From Sphingomonas sp. R647 (lineage in GTDB: Bacteria; Pseudomonadota; Alphaproteobacteria; Sphingomonadales; Sphingomonadaceae): a stretch of 64,000 nucleotides of DNA. Both the position numbers and the translations under genes were made by a program. The notes beneath the pieces were generated by a model. The model made no database searches, was not told the origin of the DNA, and was given only the letters and a program-made list of their open reading frames with translations. Shown here one piece after another: positions 52,855 to 61,858 of this stretch (positions are counted from its first letter, which is position 1; each line of letters starts with the position of its first letter). The stretch lies in the NCBI RefSeq assembly GCF_020177055.1, contig NZ_JAIQXT010000003.1, forward strand, positions 434,001-498,000. Direction: 5' to 3'.

Positions 52855-53685
52855 ATGCGTATGCGTACCCTGCTGGGGGCCGGTGCGGCCGCCCTGACCC
52901 TGATTGCTGCCCCGGCCATGGCCCAGGACGGCGAGCCTGCCTTTGACGGCGTCTATGTCGGCGGATCGTTTGGTTACACCGTTCAGAACAACGATATCGG
53001 GGAGCGGATCGAGTTCGACGCGGGCCGCAACGGGACGTTCGGCGACACGGTCACCACTGCACCGCCGGCGAGCGCCGACGCATTTTCGCCGGGCTTCTGC
53101 AATGGCGCCGCGACGTCGAGCGCGAACATCGCATGCGCGAACGACAAGGACGACATCGAATATTACGGTCGCATCGGCTTCGACAAGCAGATGGGCAAGT
53201 TCGTGCTCGGTGCGGTCGCTGAATTCGGCAAGACCGAAGCGCGCGATAGCGTCAGCGCGTTCAGCACCACCCCGGCCTTTTACACTATGACCCGTGAGCT
53301 CGACTGGAACGCGGCGCTTCGTCTGCGCGCCGGTATGGTCGCGGGCGAGAGCACGCTGTTCTACGCGACCGGCGGTGGCGCTTATGCCAAGATCGACAAC
53401 AGCTTCAGCAGCAGCAACACCGCGAACAGCTTCACGCTGACCGACGATGACATGGTCTGGGGCTGGCAGGCGGGCGGCGGCGTCGAGCAGAAGCTCGGCC
53501 GCAACTTCTCGATCGGCCTGGAGTATCTCTACAGCCGCTACGACGACAGCGACTCGCGTGTCGAAGTCGGTACCGGCACGGCGGGTGCGACCAACCCGTT
53601 CGTGCTGGCGGGCGGCGTGGATTTCCGCCGCAGCGAGAAGTTCGACTTCCACGCGCTGCGCGCAACGGCGGCGTTCCGCTTCTAA
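52855..53685 (+). CDS. Outer-membrane beta-barrel protein (porin family / OmpA-like barrel)
   Basis: 276 aa. Signal peptide MRMRTLLGAGAAALTLIAAP ends at about AMAQ (residue 23). The rest alternates short amphipathic strands: GVYVGGSFGYTVQNNDIGER, EYYGRIGFDKQMGKFVLGAV, LRLRAGMVAGESTLFYATGG, DMVWGWQAGGGVEQKLGRNF and SIGLEYLYSRYDDSDSRVEV; the final residues (ALRATAAFRF) end in Phe, as outer-membrane barrels do for assembly by BamA. Two Cys lie in a loop (FCNGAATSSANIACAND). Probably an eight-strand barrel; the function is unknown. Followed by a terminator. Confidence 0.9.
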   Translation: MRMRTLLGAGAAALTLIAAPAMAQDGEPAFDGVYVGGSFGYTVQNNDIGERIEFDAGRNGTFGDTVTTAPPASADAFSPGFCNGAATSSANIACANDKDDIEYYGRIGFDKQMGKFVLGAVAEFGKTEARDSVSAFSTTPAFYTMTRELDWNAALRLRAGMVAGESTLFYATGGGAYAKIDNSFSSSNTANSFTLTDDDMVWGWQAGGGVEQKLGRNFSIGLEYLYSRYDDSDSRVEVGTGTAGATNPFVLAGGVDFRRSEKFDFHALRATAAFRF

Positions 53686-53711
53686 TAGCGCGTCCCGAGC
53701 GGGCGAGCGAA

Positions 53712-53741
53712 GGGTCGGCGGAGCAATCCGCCGGCCCTTTT
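53712..53741 (+). terminator. Intrinsic terminator after the beta-barrel gene
   Basis: GGGTCGGCGG (53712-53721) and CCGCCGGCCC (53728-53737) form a 10-bp stem with one G-U pair and a 6-nt loop, followed by TTTT. It lies 26 bp after the stop and 11 bp before the convergent MCP gene's stop. Confidence 0.88.
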
Positions 53742-53752
53742 CGCGTCGGGAT

Positions 53753-55303
53753 CTAAGCGGCGTCCAGCTTCGTCAGGAACCCCCGGGTCGAGTCATCGAG
53801 CGCGCGCGCCGTGCGCGACAAGGCGCCAGCGGCCGCAGCGACGCGGTCGGACAGCTGCTCGGTCTCGCCGGCCATCGCCGCGACACCCCGCACCCGCTCG
53901 GCCATGAAGGCCGCACCCGTCGCGGTATCGCGCGCCGACCGATCGATCGCCGTTGCTGTTTCGCGCTGGGCATCCACTGCGGCGCGGATCGCCTCGGCCG
54001 CAGTGGCGAGATCACCGACCATCGCGGTAATCTCCGACAGTGCGTCCTGCGCGACTTCTGCGCCGCCATGCATCGAATCGGCGAGATGGCGGATTTCGCC
54101 GGTCGCGCGCGCGGCTTCCCCGGCCAGCTGCTTCACTTCATGCGCGACGACCGCAAAGCCGCGCCCCGCTTCGCCCGCGCGCGAGGCCTCGATCGTGGCG
54201 TTGAGCGCCAGCAAATTGGTGCGCGTCGCGATCTCGTGGATCGATTCGGCAAAGCTGGTGATGGTTTGCGAACGCTGCGTCAGCGCGACCACCGCGCCGC
54301 GGCCACCATCGGAGATGCTGCTGGCGTCGTCGCTGCGCTGTGCCTGCTGATCCGCGCTGGCGGCGATCGCGGTGATCGATGTGGATAGGTCGTGCAGGCG
54401 GATCGCCAGCGTCTCTGCAGCGCCAGAGGTCTGGCTGGCGCTTGCCGCCGTCTCGCCCGATTCGCGGCTTGCGCGGCGGGCGACGCCGTTGAGCGATCCC
54501 GCGAGGTGATCGAGTTCGGTGGCCGCAGTACCGACCGTCGCGATGATCCCGCTCATCGACTGCTGAAAGCTTTCGGCGAGGCGGCGATGGTCTTCGCGCC
54601 GCGCGGCTTCGGCCTCGCGTCGCTGCGCCTCGGCCTCGCGCGCCAGCGATTCGCGTGCGGCGCGTTCCTGGCTTTCGCGGCGCGCCGCATCGGCCGCCGC
54701 GCGCATCGCGGCTTCGGCCTCAACGCGCCGCTGCTCGGCGGTGGCGGCGGCCTGTTCGCTCAGCGCGCGGGCCTCTGCATTGCGGGTCAGCAGCGTGCGG
54801 ATGGTCTGCGTCAGATAGACCAGCACCGACGCCTGCAGCACCACCGCCAACGCATGGAACAGCACCCGCCCCAGATCGCCCGCGCCGGTGAAGACCCAGG
54901 CCGGGGCGGCATATTGCAGAACGAGGTGATGGACGGCGATCAGCGCGGAGGCGAACAGGATCGCGCGCGCGTCACACAGAACCGTCAGCGCGGCGAGTGC
55001 GACGAAGAAATACATGTGCCCGTCCATCTGCCAGGCATGACCGCTCAGCGCATAGACCACGAGCGCGGGCTGAACTGCGGCGAGCGAGGCGATCACGAGT
55101 CGCGCCTGCGCATCGACGCGATGGCGGCGCACCACCAGCGTCGGAAGCACGTTTGCGGCGATGCCGATCAGGGCGAGCGGGAACAGCCGGTCACTCGACG
55201 CGATCAGGCTGATCAGCAGGACGGCGGCGGTGTTGATCCAGCTGGCGGTGACCAGAACGGTCGCGCCGCGCTGACGCAGCAAAGTGATATCGCTGAGGGT
55301 CAT
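53753..55303 (-). CDS. Methyl-accepting chemotaxis protein without periplasmic sensor
   Basis: 516 aa. The first 190 residues carry six TM helices ([60 protein letters not shown]) with only short loops, so sensing is probably within the membrane or through a partner. A charged coiled coil follows (about 195-265, [20 protein letters not shown]), then an MCP signalling domain whose hairpin tip is [39 protein letters not shown]. No HAMP domain is clear. The start overlaps the 103-aa upstream gene by 4 nt (ATGA). Confidence 0.9.
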   Translation of the reverse strand: MTLSDITLLRQRGATVLVTASWINTAAVLLISLIASSDRLFPLALIGIAANVLPTLVVRRHRVDAQARLVIASLAAVQPALVVYALSGHAWQMDGHMYFFVALAALTVLCDARAILFASALIAVHHLVLQYAAPAWVFTGAGDLGRVLFHALAVVLQASVLVYLTQTIRTLLTRNAEARALSEQAAATAEQRRVEAEAAMRAAADAARRESQERAARESLAREAEAQRREAEAARREDHRRLAESFQQSMSGIIATVGTAATELDHLAGSLNGVARRASRESGETAASASQTSGAAETLAIRLHDLSTSITAIAASADQQAQRSDDASSISDGGRGAVVALTQRSQTITSFAESIHEIATRTNLLALNATIEASRAGEAGRGFAVVAHEVKQLAGEAARATGEIRHLADSMHGGAEVAQDALSEITAMVGDLATAAEAIRAAVDAQRETATAIDRSARDTATGAAFMAERVRGVAAMAGETEQLSDRVAAAAGALSRTARALDDSTRGFLTKLDAA

Positions 55304-55611
55304 GCCGCGCTCACCGGGCCGCACAGGCCGCGCGGAGCGGCGAGCGCGATGACGCCGCGCCAGGCAAGCGGCGCGAGTCGCGCGCGAACGCCATCGACGA
55401 TGATCATGTTGGGCATCGGACCACGTCCGGCCAGCACTGCGCCCGCGTCCAGCGCCGGCCCGACCAGCCGACCGGCATCGCGACCATCCAGCGCGATCAG
55501 GACCATCGGCCCCTCACGCGGCGGCCACAGCGCGAGGGTGGCGACGCCAGCCAGAACCAGGCTGGCTTGACTGATGATGGCGCCATGACGGTGCAGGGGG
55601 GAAGCATACAT
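55300..55611 (-). CDS. Small protein coupled to the MCP
   Basis: 103 aa ([20 protein letters not shown]) with one hydrophobic segment near residues 12-28 and a short domain ([40 protein letters not shown]). I recognise no family. Its stop and the MCP start share ATGA (55300-55303), so the two should be made together; it may be an accessory or sensor protein for the MCP, by inference from position. Confidence 0.6.
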   Translation of the reverse strand: MYASPLHRHGAIISQASLVLAGVATLALWPPREGPMVLIALDGRDAGRLVGPALDAGAVLAGRGPMPNMIIVDGVRARLAPLAWRGVIALAAPRGLCGPVSAA

Positions 55612-55683
55612 GATGCATCCGACCTACGCCTTTGTGGTTAAGCGACCGTTTACCCGGATTGAGGGTTCAGCCGCTTTCGCGCC

Positions 55684-56376
55684 TTAACGGACGCGCGGGC
55701 CACCATAGGGCATCGGCGGCGGCGGGCGACGATCACGACGCGGCAGCTGTGCCTGATAGGCGTGACCGCAATGGCCGACGCAATAGGGAAAACCGGGGTT
55801 CACCTTCTCGCCACAGAAGTGGAAATCAGGCTCGCCCGGATGGCCCAGCGGCCATTTGCAGATGCGATCGTTGAGGTCGAGCAACGTGGTCTTGCCCTCG
55901 ATCTCCTTGCTCGGCTTGGCGGGAACCAGGCGGCGCGGCGGGGCAGGGGCGATCGGCGGGGCCTGTTCGCCGGGATTCTGACGGATGAAGCCGCCGGGAC
56001 CGACCGAACGCAGCACCGGGCCTTCGCGCGGAGCCGGGGTAGGGGCGGGCGCCTCATCCTCGTCCGCGTCCTCGTCGTCGACGACCGGGGCGGGGGCTGG
56101 CGGCGGGGCGGCGACGGGTGCAGCAGCGCGCGGCGCGGGTGCGGGCGCTGCCGGAGCGGGCTTTGGCGCTGGCGCTGCGACCGGAGCCGGGGCCGCCTTG
56201 GCCTCAGCCGTGTTCGCCTTGACCGGCGACGGGCGCGAGGCGAGGCCCAGGCGATGCGCCTTGCCAATCACGGCATTGCGGCTCACTCCGCCCAATTCCT
56301 CGGCAATCTGCGTCGCGGTCAGGCCGCTGTCCCACATCTTGCGCAGCGTCTCGATCCGTTCGTCGGTCCAGCTCAT
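55684..56376 (-). CDS. gcrA: Cell cycle regulator GcrA
   Basis: 230 aa. The N-terminal helix-turn-helix MSWTDERIETLRKMWDSGLT-ATQIAEELGGVSRNAVIGKA-HRLGL is the GcrA signature. A long Ala/Pro-rich linker follows (about 50-150), and a C-terminal region (LLDLNDRICKWPLGHPGEPD, FHFCGEKVNPGFPYCVGHCG) with four Cys and two His that could bind metal and contacts RNA polymerase sigma70 in GcrA. GcrA activates transcription from CcrM-methylated promoters in alphaproteobacteria. The linker is longer than in Caulobacter (173 aa). Divergent from the ABC permease gene. Confidence 0.96.
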   Translation of the reverse strand: MSWTDERIETLRKMWDSGLTATQIAEELGGVSRNAVIGKAHRLGLASRPSPVKANTAEAKAAPAPVAAPAPKPAPAAPAPAPRAAAPVAAPPPAPAPVVDDEDADEDEAPAPTPAPREGPVLRSVGPGGFIRQNPGEQAPPIAPAPPRRLVPAKPSKEIEGKTTLLDLNDRICKWPLGHPGEPDFHFCGEKVNPGFPYCVGHCGHAYQAQLPRRDRRPPPPMPYGGPRVR

Positions 56377-56439
56377 TTGTCGTCCCTAAAGAATCAATCC
56401 CGTTGCCGGGTGTGGCCGCAGCGATTAACCGGCCTTTGC

Positions 56440-57285
56440 ATGACCGACCAGTCCCCGCCGCCCGAAAGCATGATCGCCGGCCCCGGCGTTCCGGTAATCC
56501 GTAACGTGAATTGGGGCGGGCTGTGGACCCTCTATGTGAAGGAGGTGCGCCGTTTCTTCAAGGTGCAGCTCCAGACGGTGTGGGCGCCGGCGGTTACGAC
56601 GCTGTTATTCCTCGTGGTATTTACCGTCGCTTTGGGTGGTGGCGGGCGCACCGTGACGCTCGGCGACACAGCGATTCCCTTTGCCAACTTCCTCGCGCCG
56701 GGGCTGATTGTGATGGGCATGCTCCAGAATGCGTTCGCCAATGCCAGCTTCTCGCTGCTGGTCGGCAAGATTCAGGGGACGATCGTCGATTATCTGATGC
56801 CGCCGCTTTCGACGGGCGAATTGCTCGCGGCGTTGTGCGGCGGCGCAGTGACCCGTGCCTTTTGCGTCGGCGCTGCAGTGTGGCTGGCGATGGCGCTGTG
56901 GCCCGGCGTCAGCGTCACTCCGGCGCATTTCTGGGCGATCCTGTGGTTCGGGTTCTTGGGATCGCTGTTCCTGGCGCTGATGGGCGTGCTCACGTCGATC
57001 TGGGCGGAGAAGTTCGATCATGCTGCCGCAGTGACCAATTTTGTGGTCGCCCCGCTCGCCCTGCTTTCGGGCACCTTCTATTCGGTCGATCGGTTGTCGC
57101 CGCTGTTTCAGGCGATCAGCCACGCCAACCCGTTCTTCTACATCATCTCCGGCTTTCGCTACGGCTTCCTCGGCGTCGCCGACTCGCCGATCTTGGTGGG
57201 CAGCGCGGTGATCCTCGCGCTCGACATCGCTCTGGCGCTCGCCTGCTACGCGCTGCTGCGTTCGGGCTGGAAGATCAAAAGCTAG
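56440..57285 (+). CDS. ABC-2 type transporter permease
   Basis: 281 aa, six TM segments of the ABC-2 permease family. The N-terminal amphipathic part (WGGLWTLYVKEVRRFFKVQL) leads to VTTLLFLVVFTVALGGGGRT, then AFANASFSLLVGKIQGTIVD-YLMPPLS (the cytosolic loop with E/R pattern), and VAPLALLSGTFYSVDRLSP in the last long loop. Its ATP-binding partner gene is not adjacent: gcrA is on one side and a histidine kinase on the other. It probably exports a lipid, polysaccharide or drug, but the substrate is unknown. Confidence 0.88.
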   Translation: MTDQSPPPESMIAGPGVPVIRNVNWGGLWTLYVKEVRRFFKVQLQTVWAPAVTTLLFLVVFTVALGGGGRTVTLGDTAIPFANFLAPGLIVMGMLQNAFANASFSLLVGKIQGTIVDYLMPPLSTGELLAALCGGAVTRAFCVGAAVWLAMALWPGVSVTPAHFWAILWFGFLGSLFLALMGVLTSIWAEKFDHAAAVTNFVVAPLALLSGTFYSVDRLSPLFQAISHANPFFYIISGFRYGFLGVADSPILVGSAVILALDIALALACYALLRSGWKIKS

Positions 57286-57288
57286 ACC

Positions 57289-59208
57289 CTAAAGCTGGGG
57301 AAGGTCGCCAAGCGCCGGGACGGTAAAGCGGAACACTGCGCCATGCGGCTGGCGGTTTTCGGCGACCAGCGTGCCGCCATGCGCCTCGACAATCCGCTTC
57401 GATATGTTGAGTCCGATGCCAAGGCCCGTCTCGCCCTTGGTCGATGAAAAACGCTGGCCCAGCCGCTCGGCAAAGCCCTCGGGCAGGCCCGCGCCATTGT
57501 CGGAAACCTCGATTTCGATCAGGTGATCCCCCGCCGGTCGCGCGGCGATGTCGATCCGGGCGTCGCGCCCCGATTCGTCGCACGCCTCGAACGAATTGCG
57601 CAGCAGATTGACCAGCACCTGCTGGATCTGGATGCGATCGACATAGACTGGTGGGGTATCGTGCGGGATGTCGACCGTCAGCCGTCCCGCCACCCGGCGC
57701 GAACCGATCCGCACCAGATTGACGGCGTCCTGCACCACTGCTTCCAACGGCTCGCGCCGCAATTCGATCTCGCGATTGGCCAGGAAAGCGCGCAGTCGGC
57801 TGATGATCCCCCCGGCGCGGAGCAGCTGGGTGCTGACTTCCTTGAGGTGCTCCCGCGCCTTGTCGGTGTCGCCGCGCTGCTCGAGCACATAGGCGGCGGT
57901 CGAGGCATAGTTGGTGGCGGCGGTCAGCGGCTGGTTGATCTCGTGCGCGATATCGCCTGCCAGCTCGCCCATCGCGTTCTGCCGCGACAGGTGCATCAGC
58001 TGGAAGCTCAGGCCGTTGAGCTGGTCCTCCATCGACATCCGCTCCGACAGATCACGTACGAAGGCAACGCAGACGCGCTCGCCCTCCTGTTCGGCGATGC
58101 CAAGTCTCAGCTCGGCCGGAAAGCTGGTGTCGTCAGAGCGTCGGCCGGTGGTAATGGTCGCGCCGCCATGCGTGCCGCTCGGGGTGCGAACCAGCGTCTC
58201 GAACGTGTCGATCGGCGCCTCGAACAGGGTGTGAAGCGATTTGCCCGCCAGCTGGATGTCGCCGCACCGCCACATCAACGGCGTCGATGCGCTGTAGGTG
58301 CGGATCACGAGATCGTCGCCGGTGATGATCAGCGCGTCGGGCGCGGTGCCGAGGATCGAGTGCAGCTTGGCCTCCCCCCCTGCGAGCATCCGGTTCTGAC
58401 GGCTCGCCCGGTGGGTGACGTAGGAAAGCAATGCGGCGAGCACCACCAGATTGGCCATGGCGATCAGAAAATACAGTTCGGCATCCGACAGCACCGCGCG
58501 CTGACGCAGACCGATCAGGACAAGCGCCGGTACGACCGAGCACACAATGATCAGTGGCTGGATCCGCTGCAGGGTGTCCCACGGTGTATGCTGGTGTGGA
58601 ATGCTCCGCACCATCTCAAGCGAAGCGAGGATGGACGCGCACAACAGCAGAATGGGGACGGCCGATGCCGCCGCCACGCCGATGAAGCGCGCGCCCGCGC
58701 TGAACTGCGTGGCAACGGTGAAGGTCAGGAGGAGGAGAGTCGCCGCGACCGCGATTCCGGTAACCTGTCCGACCCACGCGCGTGCCATCGAAGAGCTGGA
58801 AGTTCGCAGGAAAAGCGCGGCCAGCAGCGCGGCAAGTACTGCGACTGCGCCCAGTGGGGTGATCGGTCGCTGAAGCGCGGTTGACGACGCCATCGTCTCG
58901 GCGAACAGCATGCGCGAGATTCCGCTATCCAGCCCGCTGAGATGCTGAAGCAGGATCAGTAGGAGGTAAACAAGCGGAAAAATCAAAAGTGCCTGAGCCT
59001 GCCGGCGCAAGCCGATCAAACTGAGAATTCCCGCGCTCGCCATCAAAAGAAAGCAAAAGGCGGTCATCGGATGGATCGGACGCGACGGCGCGCCGAGCCC
59101 GCGGAGGAGCGCGATATCGAACGACCACCCGACCAGGATCGCGAACGGAAGCAGCGTTGCCCCGATCGCGAAGGCGAGTGCCAATGAAATCCGGGGGCGC
59201 TGCTGCAT
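57289..59208 (-). CDS. PAS-domain sensor histidine kinase (FixL/DctB-like), orphan
   Basis: 639 aa. About eight TM helices in residues 8-265, an uncommon large membrane sensor; then a PAS domain (about 285-400: LHSILGTAPDALIITGDDLV; RVCVAFVRDLSERMSMEDQL), the HisKA H box (AMGELAGDIAHEINQPLTAA, His about 420), the N box (VLVNLLRNSFEACDESGRDA) and G boxes (VSDNGAGLPEGFAE; GLGIGLNISKRIVEAHGGTL). The NQPLTAATNYA sequence is that of the FixL/DctB subgroup. No response regulator is next to it. Confidence 0.93.
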   Translation of the reverse strand: MQQRPRISLALAFAIGATLLPFAILVGWSFDIALLRGLGAPSRPIHPMTAFCFLLMASAGILSLIGLRRQAQALLIFPLVYLLLILLQHLSGLDSGISRMLFAETMASSTALQRPITPLGAVAVLAALLAALFLRTSSSSMARAWVGQVTGIAVAATLLLLTFTVATQFSAGARFIGVAAASAVPILLLCASILASLEMVRSIPHQHTPWDTLQRIQPLIIVCSVVPALVLIGLRQRAVLSDAELYFLIAMANLVVLAALLSYVTHRASRQNRMLAGGEAKLHSILGTAPDALIITGDDLVIRTYSASTPLMWRCGDIQLAGKSLHTLFEAPIDTFETLVRTPSGTHGGATITTGRRSDDTSFPAELRLGIAEQEGERVCVAFVRDLSERMSMEDQLNGLSFQLMHLSRQNAMGELAGDIAHEINQPLTAATNYASTAAYVLEQRGDTDKAREHLKEVSTQLLRAGGIISRLRAFLANREIELRREPLEAVVQDAVNLVRIGSRRVAGRLTVDIPHDTPPVYVDRIQIQQVLVNLLRNSFEACDESGRDARIDIAARPAGDHLIEIEVSDNGAGLPEGFAERLGQRFSSTKGETGLGIGLNISKRIVEAHGGTLVAENRQPHGAVFRFTVPALGDLPQL

Positions 59209-59394
59209 CAGGCGCTGTATTCCCGGACGATCCTGCGCATCGACACCTCACGCGTTTGGCCGGACGCGACCGGGCGTCCGCCCTTCTCTCCATTCGCCCG
59301 ACGCATTTCGCCCGCTACCGGCGCGCTTGCGTCGCGCGTTTCTGTTCATTTACGGCGCGTGGCGAGACAAGTCATTAGCGGTTTGCGCCAAGGG

Positions 59395-59494
59395 CGGGGC
59401 GAGTACGCCGGGTCGCGTCATGATGTTGACGCCCCGGGGACGAAATCCTAGGGTTCGGGGAGGGCGGTTCGCAGATGGGCCGCCCTTTTCTTTT
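59395..59494 (+). promoter_or_regulatory. Structured leader with intrinsic terminator upstream of argD
   Basis: The 302-bp gap 59209-59510 holds no annotated gene. CGGGGCG (59395-59401) can pair with CGCCCCG (59430-59436). GGGCGG (59462-59467) pairs with CCGCCC (59480-59485), followed by TTTTCTTTT (59486-59494), an intrinsic terminator only 16 bp before argD's GTG. An upstream GGGCGG copy (59392-59397) could compete for the same CCGCCC. A frame from ATG 59420 has five Arg codons in its first 16 codons and runs into the terminator stem. This suggests attenuation, but that frame has no nearby stop codon and no clear ribosome binding site. Confidence 0.5.
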
Positions 59495-59510
59495 CTGAAG
59501 GAGGCTGCCC

Positions 59511-60707
59511 GTGTCGATCACCCCGCTCATGCCCGTTTACCCACGGTGCGGTGTGCGTCCGGTGCGAGGCGAAGGCTGCTACCTGATTGGCGAACGTGGC
59601 GAGCGATATCTCGATTTCGCCGCCGGGATCGCGGTGAACGCGCTGGGGCACAGCCACCCGACCTTCATCAAGTCGGTGCAGGATCAGGTCGCGACGCTGA
59701 TGCACGTGTCCAACCTCTACGGATCGCCGCAGGGCGAGGCGCTTGCCGCACGCATCGTCGAAACGAGCTTTGCCGACACGCTGTTCTTCACCAATTCGGG
59801 CGCCGAGGCGATCGAGTGCGCGATCAAGACCGCGCGCCGCTACCACTATGTCAGCGGCAACCCGCAGCGGACCAAGATCATCACGTTCCACAATGCCTTT
59901 CACGGGCGGACGATGGGCGCGATTTCGGCGACCAATCAGGCAAAGATGCGCGACGGCTTTGAGCCTTTGCTGCCCGGCTTTGACTATGCCCCGTTCAACG
60001 ACCTCGACGCGGCACTCGCCCTGATCGACGACACCACCGCCGGGTTCATGGTCGAAACCGTGCAGGGTGAGGGCGGGATGACCGCGGGCAAGACCGAGTT
60101 CATCCAAGGCCTGCGCAATGCGTGCGACGAACACGGTCTGTTGCTGATCCTCGACGAAATCCAGTGCGGCTATGGCCGCACTGGCAAGATGTGGGCGTAT
60201 GAACATTACGGCATTACCCCCGACATCATGACCGTCGCCAAGGGGATCGGGAACGGCTTCCCGCTCGGCGCGTGCCTCGCCACCGAGGAAGCGGCGAAGG
60301 GCATGGTGTTCGGCACGCATGGCTCGACCTATGGCGGCAATCCGCTGGCGATGGCGGCGGGCATGGCGGTGCTCGACGTGATGCTGGAGCCTGGCTTCCT
60401 CGATCATGTCACCGCGATGGGCGATCGGCTGCGCGCGGCGTTCGAGCAGATGATCCCCAACCACGACCATCTATTCGAGGAAATTCGCGGCAAGGGTCTG
60501 ATGCTCGGCATCAAGATGAAGGAACCGGCGGTTGCGCGCGACTTCGTGGCGCATCTGCGCGACCATCACGGCCTGCTGACCGTCGCGGCGGGTGAGAATG
60601 TGTTCCGCGTCCTGCCGCCGCTGATTATCGACGACAGCCATGTCGCCGAGGCGGTCGAGAAGCTGAGCGCGGGCGCGCACAGCTACAAGATGCCGGAGGC
60701 GGCGTAG
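59511..60707 (+). CDS. argD: Acetylornithine aminotransferase
   Basis: 398 aa, class-III aminotransferase. MPVYPRCGVRPVRGEGCYLI, FTNSGAEAIECAIKTARRYH, ITFHNAFHGRTMGAISATNQ, LLILDEIQCGYGRTGKMWAY and the PLP lysine in DIMTVAKGIGNGFPLGACLA (about 244). It converts N-acetylglutamate semialdehyde to N-acetylornithine. GTG start with AAGGAGG 8 nt upstream. It is followed by argF after 56 bp and preceded by a terminator-bearing leader. Confidence 0.96.
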   Translation: MSITPLMPVYPRCGVRPVRGEGCYLIGERGERYLDFAAGIAVNALGHSHPTFIKSVQDQVATLMHVSNLYGSPQGEALAARIVETSFADTLFFTNSGAEAIECAIKTARRYHYVSGNPQRTKIITFHNAFHGRTMGAISATNQAKMRDGFEPLLPGFDYAPFNDLDAALALIDDTTAGFMVETVQGEGGMTAGKTEFIQGLRNACDEHGLLLILDEIQCGYGRTGKMWAYEHYGITPDIMTVAKGIGNGFPLGACLATEEAAKGMVFGTHGSTYGGNPLAMAAGMAVLDVMLEPGFLDHVTAMGDRLRAAFEQMIPNHDHLFEEIRGKGLMLGIKMKEPAVARDFVAHLRDHHGLLTVAAGENVFRVLPPLIIDDSHVAEAVEKLSAGAHSYKMPEAA

Positions 60708-60711
60708 CCAA

Positions 60712-60739
60712 TTGCTCCCCCGGCGCGCTGGGGGAGCAA
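60712..60739. repeat. Perfect inverted repeat between argD and argF
   Basis: TTGCTCCCCC (60712-60721) and GGGGGAGCAA (60730-60739) form a perfect 10-bp stem with an 8-nt loop. There is no T run, so termination is unlikely; it may protect the argD mRNA end or tune argF. The CTCCCCC arm could also pair with the argF Shine-Dalgarno (AGGGGGA at about 60750), giving an alternative fold. Confidence 0.6.
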
Positions 60740-60763
60740 CCCTGGCCGTAGGGGGAAACTGAA

Positions 60764-61699
60764 ATGACCTACCGCAATTTCCTGTCGCTGAGTGATGCTG
60801 GTCCTGACGGCCTCGCAGCGATCCTGTCCGAAGCGATCGAGCGCAAGGCGGCCCGCGCCGGGCTGCCCAAGGGGATGGTCGATCGCGACGCCCCGCTCGC
60901 CGGCCACACGCTGGCGATGGTGTTCGAGAAAAGCTCGACCCGCACCCGCGTCAGCTTCGAAATGGCGATTCGTCAGCTGGGTGGCAGCGCGATCGTGCTC
61001 GACGCCGCGACCAGCCAGCTCGGCCGCGGTGAGACGGTGGCCGACACCGCGCGCGTCCTGTCGGGCTATTGCGACGCGATCATGGTCCGCACCGACGACC
61101 ACGCCAAGCTGCTCGAAATGGCCGAATACGCGACCGTTCCGGTGATCAACGGCCTGACCGACGACAGCCATCCGTGCCAGATCGTCGCCGATCTCCAGAC
61201 GATCCTGGAGAATGGCAAGGCGCTGCCCGGCCTCAAGGTTGCCTGGCTTGGTGATGGCAACAACGTCCTTGCCTCGATCGTCGAGGCGGCGGGGCTGATG
61301 CACTTCGACGTCGTCGCTGCATGCCCGCAGAGCTTTTCGCTCCCCGACGCGGCAATGGCGCTGGGCAAGGGGCGCGCAACCTGCGTCAACGATCCCGCCG
61401 AAGCGGTGGCGGGGGCCGATATCATCGTCACCGACACCTGGATCTCGATGGGCCAGCTTCACGCCGAGGCAAAGCTCGCCGCGCTCGCCCCCTATCAGGT
61501 CGATGCCGCGCTGATGGCGAAGGCCAAGCCCGACGCGAAGTTCCTCCACTGCCTCCCCGCGCATCGCGGTGAGGAGGTGACGCCGGAGGTCATCGACGGC
61601 CCGCAATCGCTGATCTGGCCGGAGGCGGAGAACCGCCTGCACGGGCAGAAAGCGGTGCTGCGCTGGTGCTTCGGGCAGATCGGCAGCCCGATCGGGTGA
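60764..61699 (+). CDS. argF: Ornithine carbamoyltransferase
   Basis: 311 aa. Carbamoyl-phosphate motif [20 protein letters not shown], ornithine-side [38 protein letters not shown] and the catalytic Cys in [20 protein letters not shown]. It makes citrulline from ornithine. AGGGGG lies 8-9 nt before the ATG. It works two steps after argD in arginine synthesis. Confidence 0.97.
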   Translation: MTYRNFLSLSDAGPDGLAAILSEAIERKAARAGLPKGMVDRDAPLAGHTLAMVFEKSSTRTRVSFEMAIRQLGGSAIVLDAATSQLGRGETVADTARVLSGYCDAIMVRTDDHAKLLEMAEYATVPVINGLTDDSHPCQIVADLQTILENGKALPGLKVAWLGDGNNVLASIVEAAGLMHFDVVAACPQSFSLPDAAMALGKGRATCVNDPAEAVAGADIIVTDTWISMGQLHAEAKLAALAPYQVDAALMAKAKPDAKFLHCLPAHRGEEVTPEVIDGPQSLIWPEAENRLHGQKAVLRWCFGQIGSPIG

Positions 61700-61751
61700 G
61701 TTGAAGGGAGGATCGCGAATCCCTATCTGCGCTGCTCCCCGAACCCCGTTT

Positions 61752-61840
61752 GCCCTGAGCTTGTCGAAGGGCGGTTCCCTCTTCTTCCGAACGGGCGCGA
61801 AGGGGCGATGGGCTTCGACAACCCCGGATCAGGTCCGGGG
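61752..61840. repeat. Two short REP-like palindromes upstream of hslO
   Basis: GCCCTGAGCTTGTCGAAGGGC (61752-61772; CCCT/AGGG ends around CTTGTCGA) is a REP-type sequence often seen in sphingomonads. CCCCGGATCAGGTCCGGGG (61822-61840) is a perfect-ended palindrome related to the family B core. They fill the gap between argF and hslO. Confidence 0.65.
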
Positions 61841-61858
61841 CCAAACGGATGTTTTGCC

